From positions 1-64,000 of the forward strand of contig NZ_CAIWTY010000088.1 of NCBI RefSeq assembly GCF_903915725.1: a stretch of DNA of 64,000 nucleotides, given 5' to 3'. Each line of letters opens with the position of its first letter. Position 1 is the stretch's first letter. The translations under genes were made by a program, and so were the position numbers. Of the stretch, positions 1-8,390 are shown piece by piece. The notes under the pieces are model-generated. The model searched no databases and was not told the DNA's origin. It saw only the letters and a program-made list of their open reading frames with translations. This DNA comes from an uncultured Rhodopila sp. GTDB lineage: Bacteria; Pseudomonadota; Alphaproteobacteria; Acetobacterales; Acetobacteraceae.

Positions 1-328
1 CGCCTTCCGGCCGCCGGACAAGCTGATAGCCTTGCTCCGGGATACCGCGGTAATGGAGAGCAAAACCGTCCGGGAGAAACATCAAAACGGGGAGGACCGC
101 CCGTGACTCCCCATTACTGATTTTGCCCATAAGGCAGCTATTGTACGCCACGCGCTGATGCCCGCAGTCCTCGCAGGCATCAACGTGGCCGCCAAGCGCC
201 GCCGTGCGGCAGGTCTCGATCGCCGACATGACCTTGAGCTGGGGCAGGCTCAGGTGACCGGCCTGAGCGGCACGATAGCCGGCTCCCTCAGCTTGGAAGA
301 TATCGGCGACCTCGAGCGCGGTGCGCAA
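1..328 (-). pseudogene. IS91-family transposase N-terminal fragment, chimeric and cut by the window edge
   Basis: A minus-strand reading frame begins (probable TTG at 328) seven bases after the recombinase stop. It encodes the IS91 N-terminal zinc-binding region: an ALEVADIFQAEG start, a HLSLPQLKVMSAIETCRTAALGGH stretch split around residue 40, and a DACEDCGHQRVAYNSC zinc motif. In intact IS91 transposases that motif continues into a second Cys pair (RNRHCPKC). Here it switches after about position 134 to unrelated sequence beginning MGKISNGES. The second zinc Cys pair and all of the HUH/Y1 nuclease are therefore absent from what can be seen. The frame stays open to the left edge, so what was fused on cannot be identified. 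I read it as a truncated transposase. Confidence 0.6.
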
Positions 329-334
329 GCCGCT

Positions 335-1240
335 TCAGCCGCCGGGTTCCTCGCCCTGCATCAGTACCGCCAAATGCTCAAGAGGACTGGTCACCGAGCG
401 GATCGTCTTGGTTGCAACGCGCGCGTAGAGCGCGGTCGTATCGAGCTTGCTGTGCCCCAACAGGACCTGGATCACCCGGATATCGACATCCTGTTCCAGC
501 AGGTGAGTCGCGAAGCTGTGGCGCAATGTATGGGGCGAAACGTGCTTCCTGATCCCGGCCGCTTCGGCGGCTTCATGGACCGCGCGGTTGATCTGCCGGG
601 TGGAGACCGGATCGGTGCAACTGCGCCCCGGGAACAGCCAGCCATGCCGTAGCATGACGCCGCGCCGTTTGCCTTCCTCCCACCACAGCCGCAGCAGCGT
701 GAGGAGCTGGGGTGACAGCATGGCGTTGCGGTCCTTGCGTCCCTTGCCCTGTTCGACCCGGATCAGCATGCGCTTGCTGTCGATATCATCGACCCTGAGG
801 CTGGCCACTTCCGACACGCGCAGGCCAGCGCCATAGGCGGTGCCGAGTATCGCCTTGTATTTGATGCCCGGCGCCGCCTCGAGCAGTTGGCCGACTTCCT
901 CGACACTCAGCACCGCCGGCAGTTTGCGCGGAAAGCGGGCCAGGACCAGGCGGCGCGACAGGTCCGGCCGGTCGAGCGTTACAGTAAAGAAGAAGCGCAG
1001 TGCCGAAACCGAGCTGTTGATCGTGGGCGGTTGTGCCCCGCTCTCGCGCTGGTGCACCTGAAACCGCCGTACATCTTCAGCCGTTGCCTGATCGGGCGAC
1101 CGCCCGAGGAAGGCTGCGAAGCTGCGCACAAAACGAATGTAGTCGTGCTGCGTATGTGATCGTAGGCCGCGCATCGCCATATCTTCGAGCATGCGCTGGC
1201 GCAGGGGGCTGACGGGGCGTTCGATAGTTGAGACAGGCAT
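335..1240 (-). CDS. IS91-associated tyrosine recombinase/integrase
   Basis: A 301-residue tyrosine recombinase with an N-terminal SAM-like DNA-binding domain (about residues 10-95) and a C-terminal catalytic domain. All six catalytic positions are visible: R141 (GLRVSE), K166, H237 and R240 (HTLRHSF), H263 (LLGHSKLDTT) and Y272 (LYARV). This subgroup normally sits immediately upstream of an IS91-type transposase, and here the transposase fragment follows after seven bases. The recombinase looks intact although its partner does not. It lies downstream of cydC on the same strand, where cydAB would often be found, so the element may have landed in or beside the cyd operon. Confidence 0.9.
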   Translation of the reverse strand: MPVSTIERPVSPLRQRMLEDMAMRGLRSHTQHDYIRFVRSFAAFLGRSPDQATAEDVRRFQVHQRESGAQPPTINSSVSALRFFFTVTLDRPDLSRRLVLARFPRKLPAVLSVEEVGQLLEAAPGIKYKAILGTAYGAGLRVSEVASLRVDDIDSKRMLIRVEQGKGRKDRNAMLSPQLLTLLRLWWEEGKRRGVMLRHGWLFPGRSCTDPVSTRQINRAVHEAAEAAGIRKHVSPHTLRHSFATHLLEQDVDIRVIQVLLGHSKLDTTALYARVATKTIRSVTSPLEHLAVLMQGEEPGG

Positions 1241-1341
1241 CAGAAGTTCCTCTCAGGTTGAAGGGAACTCCATGCTCGCGAGACGACCTTGCCCTGCTCA
1301 AGACAACGCGCCGATACCAACGGCCGACCAAGTATTGAGGT

Positions 1342-1384
1342 CCAGGGGCTCGGCCCCTGGCGGGGTTTGGGGCAGCGCCCCAAC
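1342..1384. repeat. Paired GGGGC hairpins between the IS91-like element and cydC
   Basis: Two adjacent near-perfect stem-loops: CCAGGGGC-TCG-GCCCCTGG (1342-1360) and TTGGGGC-AGC-GCCCCAA (1368-1384). A related GGGGGCTGCGCCCCC hairpin recurs near 41755. Paired hairpins of this kind are common extragenic repeats in Acetobacteraceae (from general knowledge). No T-run follows, so a terminator role is possible but not shown. The rest of 1241-1549 has no gene I can support. Confidence 0.55.
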
Positions 1385-1549
1385 CTTACTTTGCTTCAGC
1401 GGCACGATGGTTCGGGCGCCGGGTATAACTCACCCGCGGCACCAATCCCGCGAAGCGGGTTCGTGCATGGGCGCAAAGCCGCTGGCGACAGACCGGGCGG
1501 TCCATGTCCGGTTTCCAGCCAAAACGGGGGCCCGTCAGCCTTCTGCCCC

Positions 1550-3178
1550 CTACCCCGCCGCCGCCACAGCCTTCCCCCCCGACAGCCTGAATATCCGGTC
1601 CAGCCGCTCCACCCCCGTCAGCCGGTGCGTAATCAGCACAACCGTCCTTCCCGCCGCCGTCTCATTCAGCGTCTCCAGAAACGACCGCTCCGTCTCCGCA
1701 TCCAGCCCCGCGCACGGCTCATCCAAAATCAGTATCGGCGCCGGAGACAACAAAGCCCGCGCCAAAGCCAGCCGCCGCCCCTGCCCCCCGGAGAACCGCG
1801 TGCCGCCCTCACCCACCCACGTCTCCAACTGATCCGGCAACCCCCGCACCAGGTCCCCGATCCGCGCCGCATCCAGCGCCGCCCACAGCGACACCTCATC
1901 CGCCTCCGGCCGAGCCAGCAGCAAATTCGCCCGGATCGTGTCATCGAACAGATGCGTCGCCTGCCCCAGCCAGCCGATCCGCGCCCGCACCAGCGCCGCC
2001 GGCAGGAACGCGATATCCGTCCCGCCCAGCAAAATCTGCCCCGACCGAGGCGCCACCACCTTCAAAGCCAGCGCCGCCAAGGTCGACTTCCCCGCCCCCG
2101 AGGGACCCAGCAACGCCACCCGCGCCCCCTCCGGCACCTCCAACGTCAACCCGTCAAACACCGGCGGCCGATCGGCCGACCAGCGGAACTGCACGGCCTC
2201 GAAGCGCAACCCGCACCCCAGCGGCATCGCCGCCGGATCGGCCGGATCGGGCACCGGCACCGGCGCATCCGCCGCCTCCAGCACCCGCCGCGCCGCCGCC
2301 GACGCATGCCCGGCCAGCGCCCCCGCCCGAGGCAGCCCGCTGATCGCCTCGAACGCCGCCAGCACCAGGAACGCCGCCGCCACCGCCGCCGCCGGATGCG
2401 CCCCGGAATCGACCAGCACCGCCAGCACCGCGAGCTGGGCGCACAGGAACGCCCCCGCCGCCGCCAACGCCGTTCGCCCCGACATCGCCTGCTGCGCGGC
2501 AAACAGCCCCGCCTCCTTCGCCTGCACATTGGCCAGCATGCGGCCCTCGGCGGCGAACGCCCGCACCTCCCGCAGCCCGGTCAGCGCGTCCAGCGCCGCG
2601 ACACGCAACGCCCCGGCCTCCGCGGCCAACCCGGAGCCGGTGCGCACCGAGGCGCGCATCGCGACCCACGGCAGCACGAACGCCGCGACCGCGAACAGCA
2701 CGCCGATTTCCGTCGCCAGCGCGGCGGAGCGGTGCGCGATCAGCAACACAATCGCCGGCAACAGCATCACCGCCCCGGCCAGCGGCAGCACCATGCGCAG
2801 ATAGATCCCGTCCAGCGCCTCGACATCCCCCACGAGACGCGACAGCACGTCGCCGGCCTGGCGGAAGCCCAGCCCGCCCGCGCCGGTCCGTGCCAGCGAC
2901 TTGAAGAACCACACCCGCACATCCGCCAGCGCGCGGAACGTCGCTGTATGGGTGGTGACCCGCTCCAGATAGCGCAGCAGCACCCGGCTGACGCCGAACG
3001 CCCGCAGCAGCACCGGCAGGGTCAGCACGCCCGCCACCGCCGCGCCAATGGCATAGCCCGACATCGCCATCAGCGCGACGCCGGCCTCCAGCGCCGCCAG
3101 CGACAGGATCACCCCAGCCGCCAGCCACAGGAACTGCGGTGTCCAGAGAAGAAGTATCCGGCTCAACGGTCCCATCAC
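1550..3178 (-). CDS. cydC: Thiol-reductant ABC exporter, CydC subunit
   Basis: A 542-residue half-transporter with six membrane segments in residues 1-270 and an ATPase domain after about 320. Walker A is GPSGAGKS (358-365), the signature is FSGGQGRRLALAR, Walker B is ILILDEPCAGLD, and the switch His lies in LITHR. With CydD it exports cysteine/glutathione to the periplasm, which cytochrome bd assembly requires. It overlaps cydD by 4 bp (ATGA), so the two are co-translated. The cydAB oxidase genes that often follow are not in the window. A hairpin pair and an IS91-like element lie downstream instead. Confidence 0.93.
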   Translation of the reverse strand: MMGPLSRILLLWTPQFLWLAAGVILSLAALEAGVALMAMSGYAIGAAVAGVLTLPVLLRAFGVSRVLLRYLERVTTHTATFRALADVRVWFFKSLARTGAGGLGFRQAGDVLSRLVGDVEALDGIYLRMVLPLAGAVMLLPAIVLLIAHRSAALATEIGVLFAVAAFVLPWVAMRASVRTGSGLAAEAGALRVAALDALTGLREVRAFAAEGRMLANVQAKEAGLFAAQQAMSGRTALAAAGAFLCAQLAVLAVLVDSGAHPAAAVAAAFLVLAAFEAISGLPRAGALAGHASAAARRVLEAADAPVPVPDPADPAAMPLGCGLRFEAVQFRWSADRPPVFDGLTLEVPEGARVALLGPSGAGKSTLAALALKVVAPRSGQILLGGTDIAFLPAALVRARIGWLGQATHLFDDTIRANLLLARPEADEVSLWAALDAARIGDLVRGLPDQLETWVGEGGTRFSGGQGRRLALARALLSPAPILILDEPCAGLDAETERSFLETLNETAAGRTVVLITHRLTGVERLDRIFRLSGGKAVAAAG

Positions 3179-4962
3179 GCGGCTCCCTTCGCCGCGTCGC
3201 GCGCGGACACTGCCTTGCCGTCCCGCATATCCAGCCGCCGCCCGCCGAAGCCGTGCGCGGCCGAAGAGTGGCTGGCCAGGATCACCGTCCGCCCGATCGC
3301 CAGGCGGGCAAGACTCTCCAGCACTTCTTTCTCCGTCGCCGGGTCCAGATGCGCCGTCGGCTCATCCAGCAGCAGCAGCGGGGCGTTCTTCAGATAGGCC
3401 CGCGCGATGGCAACGCGCTGCGCCTGGCCGCCGGACAGCCCGTAGCCGCTTTCGCCAATCGGCGTGTCGAGGCCCTGCGGCAACCCTTCAGTGAACTGGT
3501 CCAGCCGGGCGGAATGGGCGGCCGCGGCGACTTCCTCGGCGGTGGCTTCCGGCCGCGCGAACAGGATGTTGTCGCGGATCGACCCGGCGAAGAGCACCGG
3601 CCGCTGGCCGATCCAGGCGGTCAGGCGGGACAGGGCTTGAGGCACCAGGTCGGTGATGTCGGCGCCGTTGATCGTCACCTTGCCGCCTGTGGGACGCACG
3701 AAGCCGAGCAGGATCTCGATCACCGACGACTTGCCCGCCCCGGACGGGCCGGCCAGCACCAAAGTCTCCCCGGCGGCGGCCTTGAACGACAACCCGTCCA
3801 ATGCAGGACCGCGCGTCGGGTCCCAGATCAAATCCACGCCGTCGAACAGAACCGTAACGCCACGGGCGGCGACGGTGCGGATCTCCGCCGCCGGCACGAC
3901 CGGCTGCGGCAGCGGCGGCAGGTCGATCAGCGATTCCGCCGCGCCGGTCGCATGCAGCTTGTCCTGATACGCCGCGGAATAGGTCCGCAGCGGCGCGAAG
4001 AACTCCGGCGCCAGCAGCAGCACCGCCAGGGCCGGCCAAAGCTCGGCCGAGAACGCCGCATCGCTGGCGACCCGCAGGTCGGAGAAATAGTGAATAGCCA
4101 GGACGATCATCGCCAGCGCCGCGGCGATATCGAGCACGGCTGAGGACAGGAACGCCACCCGCAGCACCCGCATGGTGCGAACGCGCAGGTCCTTGGCGGC
4201 GCGCGCCATGGCCCGCGCCTCGTCCTGCGCCCGTCCATACAGCACGATGGTGGCGATGCCGCGCACCCGGTCGAGGAACCGCGCCTGCAGCCGCGCCAGT
4301 GCGAGGAATTGCCGGCGCGAGGCCGCCGCCGCGCCGATACCGGCGACCGCCATGCCCACCGGCACCACCATGCCGCAGCCCAGCAGCAACAACGCCGCCC
4401 ATGGGTCCGCATACAGAACTGCCAGCAGCACGACGATCGGCCCGGCAACCGCGTAGGCCGCGGCGGGGACGTAGTGCGAGAACAGGCCCTCCAGCGCCTC
4501 GATCCGGTCCACGACGATGGTCGCGAGATCGCCGGAGTGGTGCGTGCGCAGCAAGGACGGGCCGGCATGCAGCAGACGCGTCATGGCGTCGCTGCGCAAC
4601 CGCCGCCGTGCCGCCGCCCCGGAGGCGAAAGCGGCCTGCTCGGTCAGGTAGGACAGCCCCGCGCGGACCAGCGCCAGCCCGCCGAACACCGCCAGGGCGA
4701 TGATCGGCAATGACGCTCCCTCGAACGCCGCGGCCAGGACCGTGGCGGCGGCGAACGCCTGGCCGATCGCCAGCACCGTCCCGAGGACGTGCAGTATGAG
4801 AACGGGCTTGGCCGCGCGCCTGCCGGCACGCTGCTCTTGCCGCAACCACGACCTCGCGGCGGTCTTTTTGGAATCCGCCCGGTTGGAGTCTGCCCGGTTG
4901 GAGTCTGCCCGGTCGGATTCTGCCCGGTTGGAATGTGCCCGGTTGGAATGTGTCTGTGCCAT
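3175..4962 (-). CDS. cydD: Thiol-reductant ABC exporter, CydD subunit, with a repeat-expanded N terminus
   Basis: A 595-residue ABC half-transporter: transmembrane domain roughly residues 50-330, then an ATPase with GPSGAGKS, LSGGQAQRVAIAR and LLLLDEPTAHLD motifs. It partners CydC, whose start overlaps its stop. The first 33 residues are unusual: after MAQTH come serial SNRA(D/E/H) pentapeptides encoded by a 15-bp tandem DNA repeat. CydD proteins normally begin close to the SWLRQEQR-like segment found here near residue 38. No convincing Shine-Dalgarno favours the listed start, and a downstream start would remove the repeats. Confidence 0.92.
   Translation of the reverse strand: MAQTHSNRAHSNRAESDRADSNRADSNRADSKKTAARSWLRQEQRAGRRAAKPVLILHVLGTVLAIGQAFAAATVLAAAFEGASLPIIALAVFGGLALVRAGLSYLTEQAAFASGAAARRRLRSDAMTRLLHAGPSLLRTHHSGDLATIVVDRIEALEGLFSHYVPAAAYAVAGPIVVLLAVLYADPWAALLLLGCGMVVPVGMAVAGIGAAAASRRQFLALARLQARFLDRVRGIATIVLYGRAQDEARAMARAAKDLRVRTMRVLRVAFLSSAVLDIAAALAMIVLAIHYFSDLRVASDAAFSAELWPALAVLLLAPEFFAPLRTYSAAYQDKLHATGAAESLIDLPPLPQPVVPAAEIRTVAARGVTVLFDGVDLIWDPTRGPALDGLSFKAAAGETLVLAGPSGAGKSSVIEILLGFVRPTGGKVTINGADITDLVPQALSRLTAWIGQRPVLFAGSIRDNILFARPEATAEEVAAAAHSARLDQFTEGLPQGLDTPIGESGYGLSGGQAQRVAIARAYLKNAPLLLLDEPTAHLDPATEKEVLESLARLAIGRTVILASHSSAAHGFGGRRLDMRDGKAVSARDAAKGAA
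4868..4951. repeat. cydD: 15-bp tandem repeat in the 5' end of cydD
   Basis: Five full units and one partial of a 15-bp repeat (consensus TTGGAGTCTGCCCGG on the plus strand). They are read on the minus strand as repeated SNRAD/SNRAE pentapeptides. The unit length is a multiple of three, so copy-number changes would keep frame. Confidence 0.9.
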
Positions 4963-5204
4963 GCCGGGCGCCTTAGCCCAAGCCCGCTGCGATGCCCAGC
5001 CTGACGGCGGGCGGTTGGCGGTTAAAATTTCCGAACTGGCCCGGATGCCACGCTACCGCCCGGTCGGGTAAAATCACTTTCATGACAAGCCAATCACTAT
5101 ACTGGGTTGATACGGAGACAAGTCATGCTAGCGCTATCACACGCTATTGAGGCCAGCATGGATACAAATCGATTACTATATTGTCTCACGATTGTTATTA
5201 AAAC

Positions 5205-6575
5205 ATGACCCATACAAACACATCTCCCGCGCAAGCCTCCACAAGCTCTCCGGCAGACGATCCCATGCCGCGGCAGGACCGCGACCGGCAGACGATCGAC
5301 GCGCTGCGCCAGGCGAACGCGGCGCTGGAGGCCCGGCTGGCAACGCTGACCGCCGACTGCCAGAGCTGCCGCGCCGCCCGCGCCGCGGCGCAGCGGCTCG
5401 AAACGCTGGGCCACCTCGCGGGCGGCATGGCGCATGATTTCAGCAACGTGCTGCAGGCGGTGCTGGCCGTCGCCTCGCTGCTCAAGCGCAACCCGCACGA
5501 CCCCGAGCGCGTGCTGCGCCAGGTCGAAATGCTGGAAAGAGCCAGCGCCCGCGGCTCCGCCGTCACCGGCCGGCTGCTCGCCTACGGTCGCACGCGGGAG
5601 GCCACGATCGAAACGGTCAAGCCGAACCTCCTGTTGACGCATCTGCGCGAATCCCTCCAGCCGACGATGCCCGACGTCACCATTACGGTTCATGTCACCC
5701 CCGGCGTGCCGCACCTGACGACGGATCGCAGCCAGTTGGAAATGATGCTGATCAATCTCTCCAATAACGCCCGCGACGCAATGTTCGGCCGCACCGCCCG
5801 GTTGACGCTGTCGGCGGCGTGGGCCCCGGCCGTCCCGGGGCATGACGATATCCGGTCCGCCGGCGGTTTCGTCTGCCTGTCCGTGCGCGACACCGGCTGC
5901 GGCATGGATGCGGAAACCGTGGCCCGCGCGTCGGAGCCGTTTTTCACCACCAAGCCGCCCGGCAAGGGCACCGGGTTGGGTCTGGCTCTGGCGCAACGCT
6001 TCTGCCGCCAGTCCGGCGGCACGCTGACGATCGACAGCACCGCCGGCATCGGCACCACCATCCGCATCTATCTGCCCGCAGGCGACTCCGCTCACACAGC
6101 GCCCGACACCGCCGCGGTTGCGTGCTTCGCCATCCCCGGTCCGGTGGCGATCCTGGTGCAGAATGAACCCGTGCTGCGGGACGGGCTGCGCACCGGCCTG
6201 CTCGCCCGCGGCTTTCGCGTGATCGATGCGGCCCGCGCGGATACCGAAGTTGATCCGGTGCCGGACCTGTTGGTCGTGGACCTGTCGAACGATCAACCGC
6301 GCGGCGGGCCAAGCGGGGCGCCAAATGGGGCGCCAAATGGGGCGCCAAATGGGGCGCCAAATGGGGCCGAGGTGCTGCTTGCGTGGCGGCAGCTTATCCC
6401 CGGGCTGCCGGCGGTCGTCCTGGTGGACCGGACCGCAAGGCCGGACATCGCCGCGTTCGCCGGGGCGGTGACATTGCTCAAGCCGCTCTCGCCGGACGAG
6501 TTGGCGGATGCAGCGGTGCGCCTGATGCACGATGGCGGCCGGCGCAATGCATCGCCGCCGGTAGCCGGCGCGTGA
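5205..6575 (+). CDS. Cytoplasmic sensor histidine kinase with a degenerate C-terminal receiver
   Basis: 456 residues with no membrane segment. Residues 25-65 look like a coiled coil. The phosphoacceptor is H77 in GGMAHDFSN, followed by the N-box (LINLSNNARDAM, N187), G1 (DTGCGM, 229-234), F-box (EPFFTTK) and G2 (GTGLGL, 255-260). Residues 312-440 form a receiver-like domain that keeps D359 (VVDL) and K426 (LKPLS) but has N320/E321 in place of the usual acidic pair. A GAPN tandem repeat is inserted just after D359. The architecture resembles hybrid kinases of the NtrB/FixL lineage. The signal and partner are unknown, and no separate regulator lies next to it. The start is uncertain; Met21 is an alternative. 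Confidence 0.85.
   Translation: MTHTNTSPAQASTSSPADDPMPRQDRDRQTIDALRQANAALEARLATLTADCQSCRAARAAAQRLETLGHLAGGMAHDFSNVLQAVLAVASLLKRNPHDPERVLRQVEMLERASARGSAVTGRLLAYGRTREATIETVKPNLLLTHLRESLQPTMPDVTITVHVTPGVPHLTTDRSQLEMMLINLSNNARDAMFGRTARLTLSAAWAPAVPGHDDIRSAGGFVCLSVRDTGCGMDAETVARASEPFFTTKPPGKGTGLGLALAQRFCRQSGGTLTIDSTAGIGTTIRIYLPAGDSAHTAPDTAAVACFAIPGPVAILVQNEPVLRDGLRTGLLARGFRVIDAARADTEVDPVPDLLVVDLSNDQPRGGPSGAPNGAPNGAPNGAPNGAEVLLAWRQLIPGLPAVVLVDRTARPDIAAFAGAVTLLKPLSPDELADAAVRLMHDGGRRNASPPVAGA
6315..6366. repeat. 12-bp tandem repeat encoding GAPN units
   Basis: Four exact copies of GGGGCGCCAAAT plus a partial fifth, read in frame as GAPNGAPNGAPNGAPNGA (residues 371-388 of the kinase). They sit in the expected beta3-alpha3 loop of its receiver domain. 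Unit length is a multiple of three. Confidence 0.95.
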
Positions 6576-6580
6576 AGACG

Positions 6581-6606
6581 CGGTGCCGCACCGGCAGCTT
6601 TTTTTT
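6581..6606 (+). terminator. Intrinsic terminator after the histidine kinase gene
   Basis: The hairpin CGGTG-CCG-CACCG begins six bases after the kinase stop and is followed by GCAGC and eight consecutive T. It separates the kinase from panC. Confidence 0.6.
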
Positions 6607-6653
6607 GCCGCCCCCTGTTGCCCGCGGCTTCGGTCTGAACCAAGGTCCGCCGC

Positions 6654-7490
6654 ATGTTGATCGCCCGCACCCTCCCCGACCTGCGCGCCGCCTGCACCCG
6701 GCTGCGCCGCCATGCCGAAACCCTGGCGCTGGTGCCGACGATGGGGGCCTTGCATGCCGGCCACCGCAGCCTGGTCGCCCGGGCCGTGTCGTCCGGCGCG
6801 GCGACGGTGGCGTCGATTTTCGTCAACCCGCTGCAGTTCGGGCCGAACGAAGACCTGACCCGCTACCCGCGCGATGAACCCGGCGACCTCGCGGCGCTGA
6901 AGGCGGAGGGCTGCGCCCTGGCCTGGCTGCCAAGCGTCGCAACGATGTATCCAATCGGGGAGGCGACCGCGGTCATGGTCCGCGGCCCGGCGGAGCGCTG
7001 GGAGGGCGAGGTGCGTCCCGGCCATTTCCTCGGCGTCGCGACCGTGTGCGCCAAGCTGTTCGGCCAGGTCCGGCCAGACCGCGCCTATTTCGGCGAGAAG
7101 GACTGGCAGCAAGTGCAGGTGGTCAAGCGGATGGTCGCGGACCTGCTGCTGCCGCTGGAGATTGTCGGCGTCGAGACGGTGCGCGAGGAAGACGGGCTGG
7201 CCTTGTCGTCGCGCAACCGCTTCCTCTCCGCCGAGGAACGCGCGGTGGCTCCCGGACTGGTCCGCGCGCTGCGCAGCGTGGCGGAACGCGTCGGGTTCGG
7301 CGAACCGGCGCAAGCGCCGCTGGCGGAGGCCCGGGCCGCGCTGGAAGCCGCGGGGTTTGCCGTCGATTATGTCGCGCTGGTGGAGGGGACGACGCTGCTG
7401 CCGCTTGATCGGGACGCGCCGGGTGCCCGGTTGATTGCTGCGGCGAAGCTGGGAAGCGTCCGCTTGATCGACAATATCGGTATCGGCTGA
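6654..7490 (+). CDS. panC: Pantothenate synthetase
   Basis: A 278-residue pantoate-beta-alanine ligase, which condenses pantoate and beta-alanine with ATP in CoA synthesis. Visible family motifs are PTMGALHAGH (HIGH-like nucleotide-binding motif), the IFVNPLQFGPNEDLTRYPR segment, a GEKDWQQ segment and SSRNRFLS, the KMSKS-like region. Length is normal. It stands alone after the kinase terminator. A ketopantoate reductase, the preceding enzyme in the pathway, is encoded about 18 kb away at 25119. Confidence 0.96.
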   Translation: MLIARTLPDLRAACTRLRRHAETLALVPTMGALHAGHRSLVARAVSSGAATVASIFVNPLQFGPNEDLTRYPRDEPGDLAALKAEGCALAWLPSVATMYPIGEATAVMVRGPAERWEGEVRPGHFLGVATVCAKLFGQVRPDRAYFGEKDWQQVQVVKRMVADLLLPLEIVGVETVREEDGLALSSRNRFLSAEERAVAPGLVRALRSVAERVGFGEPAQAPLAEARAALEAAGFAVDYVALVEGTTLLPLDRDAPGARLIAAAKLGSVRLIDNIGIG

Positions 7491-7565
7491 ACCCGGGCGC
7501 GATTTGGGTTTTCCGGGGCTTCCAGGCTATGCTGCGGGACAATAACCGAACCGCCGGATGCGTTA

Positions 7566-7964
7566 ATGACCTATCCCCTCATAACCTCCGGTTATGCAGC
7601 CCTGCTGGCACTGGTATTCCTGGGACTTTCGGCCTGGGTCGTCGCCGGCCGCGTCACGTTCAAGGTCAACCACGGCGACGGCGGCAATGCTCGCCTCAAC
7701 CGGCGCATCCGGGCGCACGCCAACTTCGCCGAGTATGTCCCGTTTATTCTGTTTCTGGCGGCGTTGCTTGAGGCGCGGGCGACCAGCCGGTTCACCATCC
7801 ATGCGCTGCTGCTGCCGCTGCTGATCGCACGCATCGCCCACCCGTTCGGCATGCTGGCGCCGGAAAACACTGTCCAGCAGTTTACCTTCCGCGGCGCCAG
7901 CGTGGTCGTCACGTGGATCGTCCTGGCCGCCGCGGCGCTGCTGTTGTTGCTGGACGTGACGTAG
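7566..7964 (+). CDS. MAPEG-family membrane protein
   Basis: 132 residues with four predicted membrane helices (about 8-28, 55-75, 78-98 and 110-130). The RIRAHANFAEYVPF segment is typical of the MAPEG family (membrane-associated eicosanoid/glutathione metabolism). Bacterial members are integral inner-membrane proteins of poorly defined function, some with glutathione-transferase activity. It follows panC by 75 bp and could share its transcript. Confidence 0.85.
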   Translation: MTYPLITSGYAALLALVFLGLSAWVVAGRVTFKVNHGDGGNARLNRRIRAHANFAEYVPFILFLAALLEARATSRFTIHALLLPLLIARIAHPFGMLAPENTVQQFTFRGASVVVTWIVLAAAALLLLLDVT

Positions 7965-7967
7965 CCG

Positions 7968-8375
7968 CTACGCTTCGACCATCACCATCCACATCAGCCC
8001 AAACCGATCCGTCAGCATGCCGAATTGCGGCGAGAAGAATGTCTTCGTCAGCGGCATGAACGGCTGGCCGCCCTCCACCAGCGCCGCAAACACGCGTTGC
8101 GCCTCGGCTTCATCCGAGACAGCCAGGGCCAGCGAGACGCCGTTGAACGCCGGCTTGCCGGAGCACTGCCCGTCCGACATCATCACCGTCGATCCGCCGA
8201 TTTTCACCGTCGCGTGCATGATTTTCTCCGGATCGGCGTGCGCCGGTGCGGAGTCCTGCTCGGGAGAGTCCTTGTAGCGCATCTGCATCTGGACCTCCGC
8301 GCCGACGGCGCGGCGGTAGAAAGCGATCGCCTCCTCGCACTGACCTTCGAAAAACAGGTAGGGCTGGACGTGCAT
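7968..8375 (-). CDS. VOC-family (PhnB-like) protein
   Basis: 135 residues with the paired beta-alpha-beta-beta-beta modules of the vicinal-oxygen-chelate fold. It opens MHVQPYLFFEGQCEEAIAFYR and ends FGLMWMVMVE, typical of the PhnB/3-demethylubiquinone-methyltransferase-like group. The substrate cannot be predicted. It converges on the MAPEG gene with 3 bp between stop codons, and its start lies 15 bp from the amidase stop on the same strand. Confidence 0.85.
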   Translation of the reverse strand: MHVQPYLFFEGQCEEAIAFYRRAVGAEVQMQMRYKDSPEQDSAPAHADPEKIMHATVKIGGSTVMMSDGQCSGKPAFNGVSLALAVSDEAEAQRVFAALVEGGQPFMPLTKTFFSPQFGMLTDRFGLMWMVMVEA

Positions 8376-8390
8376 GGTGCTTCTCCTTGT

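Noticed and set aside
1289-3397. Long plus-strand open frame antisense to cydDC
   Set aside because: Rich in Arg/Pro/Gln with no domain; it mirrors the codon bias of cydC on the other strand.
5087-5160. CATGAC...GTCATG inverted repeat between cydD and the kinase as an FNR site
   Set aside because: It does not match TTGAT-N4-ATCAA and the spacing is wrong; not supported as an operator.
5097-7313. 738-residue minus-strand open frame across the kinase and panC
   Set aside because: Antisense to two well-supported genes, composition typical of GC-rich shadow frames, no domains.
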